Shown piece by piece: positions 5,858-6,255 of a DNA stretch of 6,255 bases; the stretch's first letter is position 1; the number at the start of each line of letters is the position of its first letter. Under the pieces are notes generated by a model. The model ran no database searches and was not told the origin of the DNA. It was given only the letters and a program-made list of their open reading frames with translations. The stretch is from the NCBI GenBank assembly GCA_937941555.1, contig CALDHJ010000497.1, positions 1 to 6,255 of the forward strand, in the 5' to 3' direction. This DNA is from an uncultured Granulosicoccaceae bacterium. Its GTDB lineage: Bacteria; Pseudomonadota; Gammaproteobacteria; CALCKW01. Made by a program: the position numbers and the translations under genes.

Positions 5858-6255
5858 GTCACGATTTCGTTGAGCTCGAAGATCGGCATGAGCATGCCGA
5901 GCACGATAACCAGCACCGCTCCGCCCATCAACACAACGATCAACGGTTGCAGCAGGCCGAGAAAAGACGAGATCAGGGAGTCTTGCTCGCGCTCGAGATG
6001 GCTGGCGGCCTTGTCGAGCATGAAGCCAAGCCGTCCGGAGCCCTCACCGCTTGCAATCAGGTGAACCATCATTGGGGGAAATCGCCCGGATGATTCCAGC
6101 GACTTTGCGAGGCTCGCGCCCTCGCGTACGCGCGTTGCAGCGTCCAGTACGGCGTTGCGCATGGGTCGGTTCGTCACGACCTGAGCTGCGATATCCAAAG
6201 ATTGCAAGACTGGCACGCCGCTGCTCGCAAGAATGCTCAGCGTACGAGCGAATTG
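5854..6255 (-). CDS. gspF: Type II secretion / type IV pilus inner-membrane platform protein, C-terminal part only
   Basis: GspF sits in the inner membrane at the base of the type II secretion machine and links the ATPase to pseudopilus assembly; PilC does the same for type IV pili. Only the last 133 residues are visible, against about 400 in the family. The frame is open to the window edge, so the start is outside. The visible part begins QFARTLSILASSGVPVLQSL, the usual opening of the second cytoplasmic T2SSF domain. It continues with RVREGASLAKSLESSGRFPP and ASGEGSGRLGFML, and ends in one membrane segment (visible residues about 104-124) followed by MPIFELNEIVT. The PIFELN ending fits GspF better than PilC, but the assignment between these is not firm. 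The GTG at 6214-6216 is an internal valine. It converges on purH with 11 bases between the stops, so it belongs to a different transcript. Confidence 0.85.
   Translation of the reverse strand, partial: QFARTLSILASSGVPVLQSLDIAAQVVTNRPMRNAVLDAATRVREGASLAKSLESSGRFPPMMVHLIASGEGSGRLGFMLDKAASHLEREQDSLISSFLGLLQPLIVVLMGGAVLVIVLGMLMPIFELNEIVT

Overview
The window looks like a chromosomal housekeeping segment of a gammaproteobacterium with fairly high GC content. I infer this from the protein sequences, which resemble E. coli AccC, PrmA, DusB, Fis and PurH as I remember them, and from the gene order accC - prmA - DUF3426 gene - dusB - fis - purH, which I know from Pseudomonas and relatives. No database search was possible, so no genus is proposed. 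I see no tRNA, rRNA, CRISPR array, insertion sequence or phage gene.

Layout, left to right on the + strand: the 3' two thirds of accC (biotin carboxylase; its start lies outside the window); prmA (methyltransferase for ribosomal protein L11); a gene for a membrane-anchored zinc-ribbon protein with a DUF3426-type C-terminus; dusB (tRNA dihydrouridine synthase) overlapping fis (nucleoid protein) by an ATGA junction; a 163-base gap with two related promoter-like blocks; and purH (last two steps of IMP synthesis). On the - strand, converging on purH with an 11-base gap, is the 3' end of a gspF-like gene for an inner-membrane type II secretion or pilus platform protein, running off the right edge.

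Together the + strand genes cover fatty acid precursor synthesis, ribosome and tRNA modification, growth-linked transcription control and purine synthesis, a set tied to fast growth. accC and prmA could share a transcript. dusB and fis almost certainly do. purH probably has its own promoter(s).

The main anomaly is in purH: codon 151 is an in-frame TAG, while the reading frame on both sides is well conserved and uninterrupted. The gene is therefore recently broken, wrongly read, or translated through the stop. Secondary points are the two related promoter-like blocks before purH, a short Fis with a changed DNA-reading residue, a hairpin in which the two convergent stop codons pair with each other, and gspF where purD stands in Pseudomonas. 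I found no convincing evidence for a wholly new multi-gene system.
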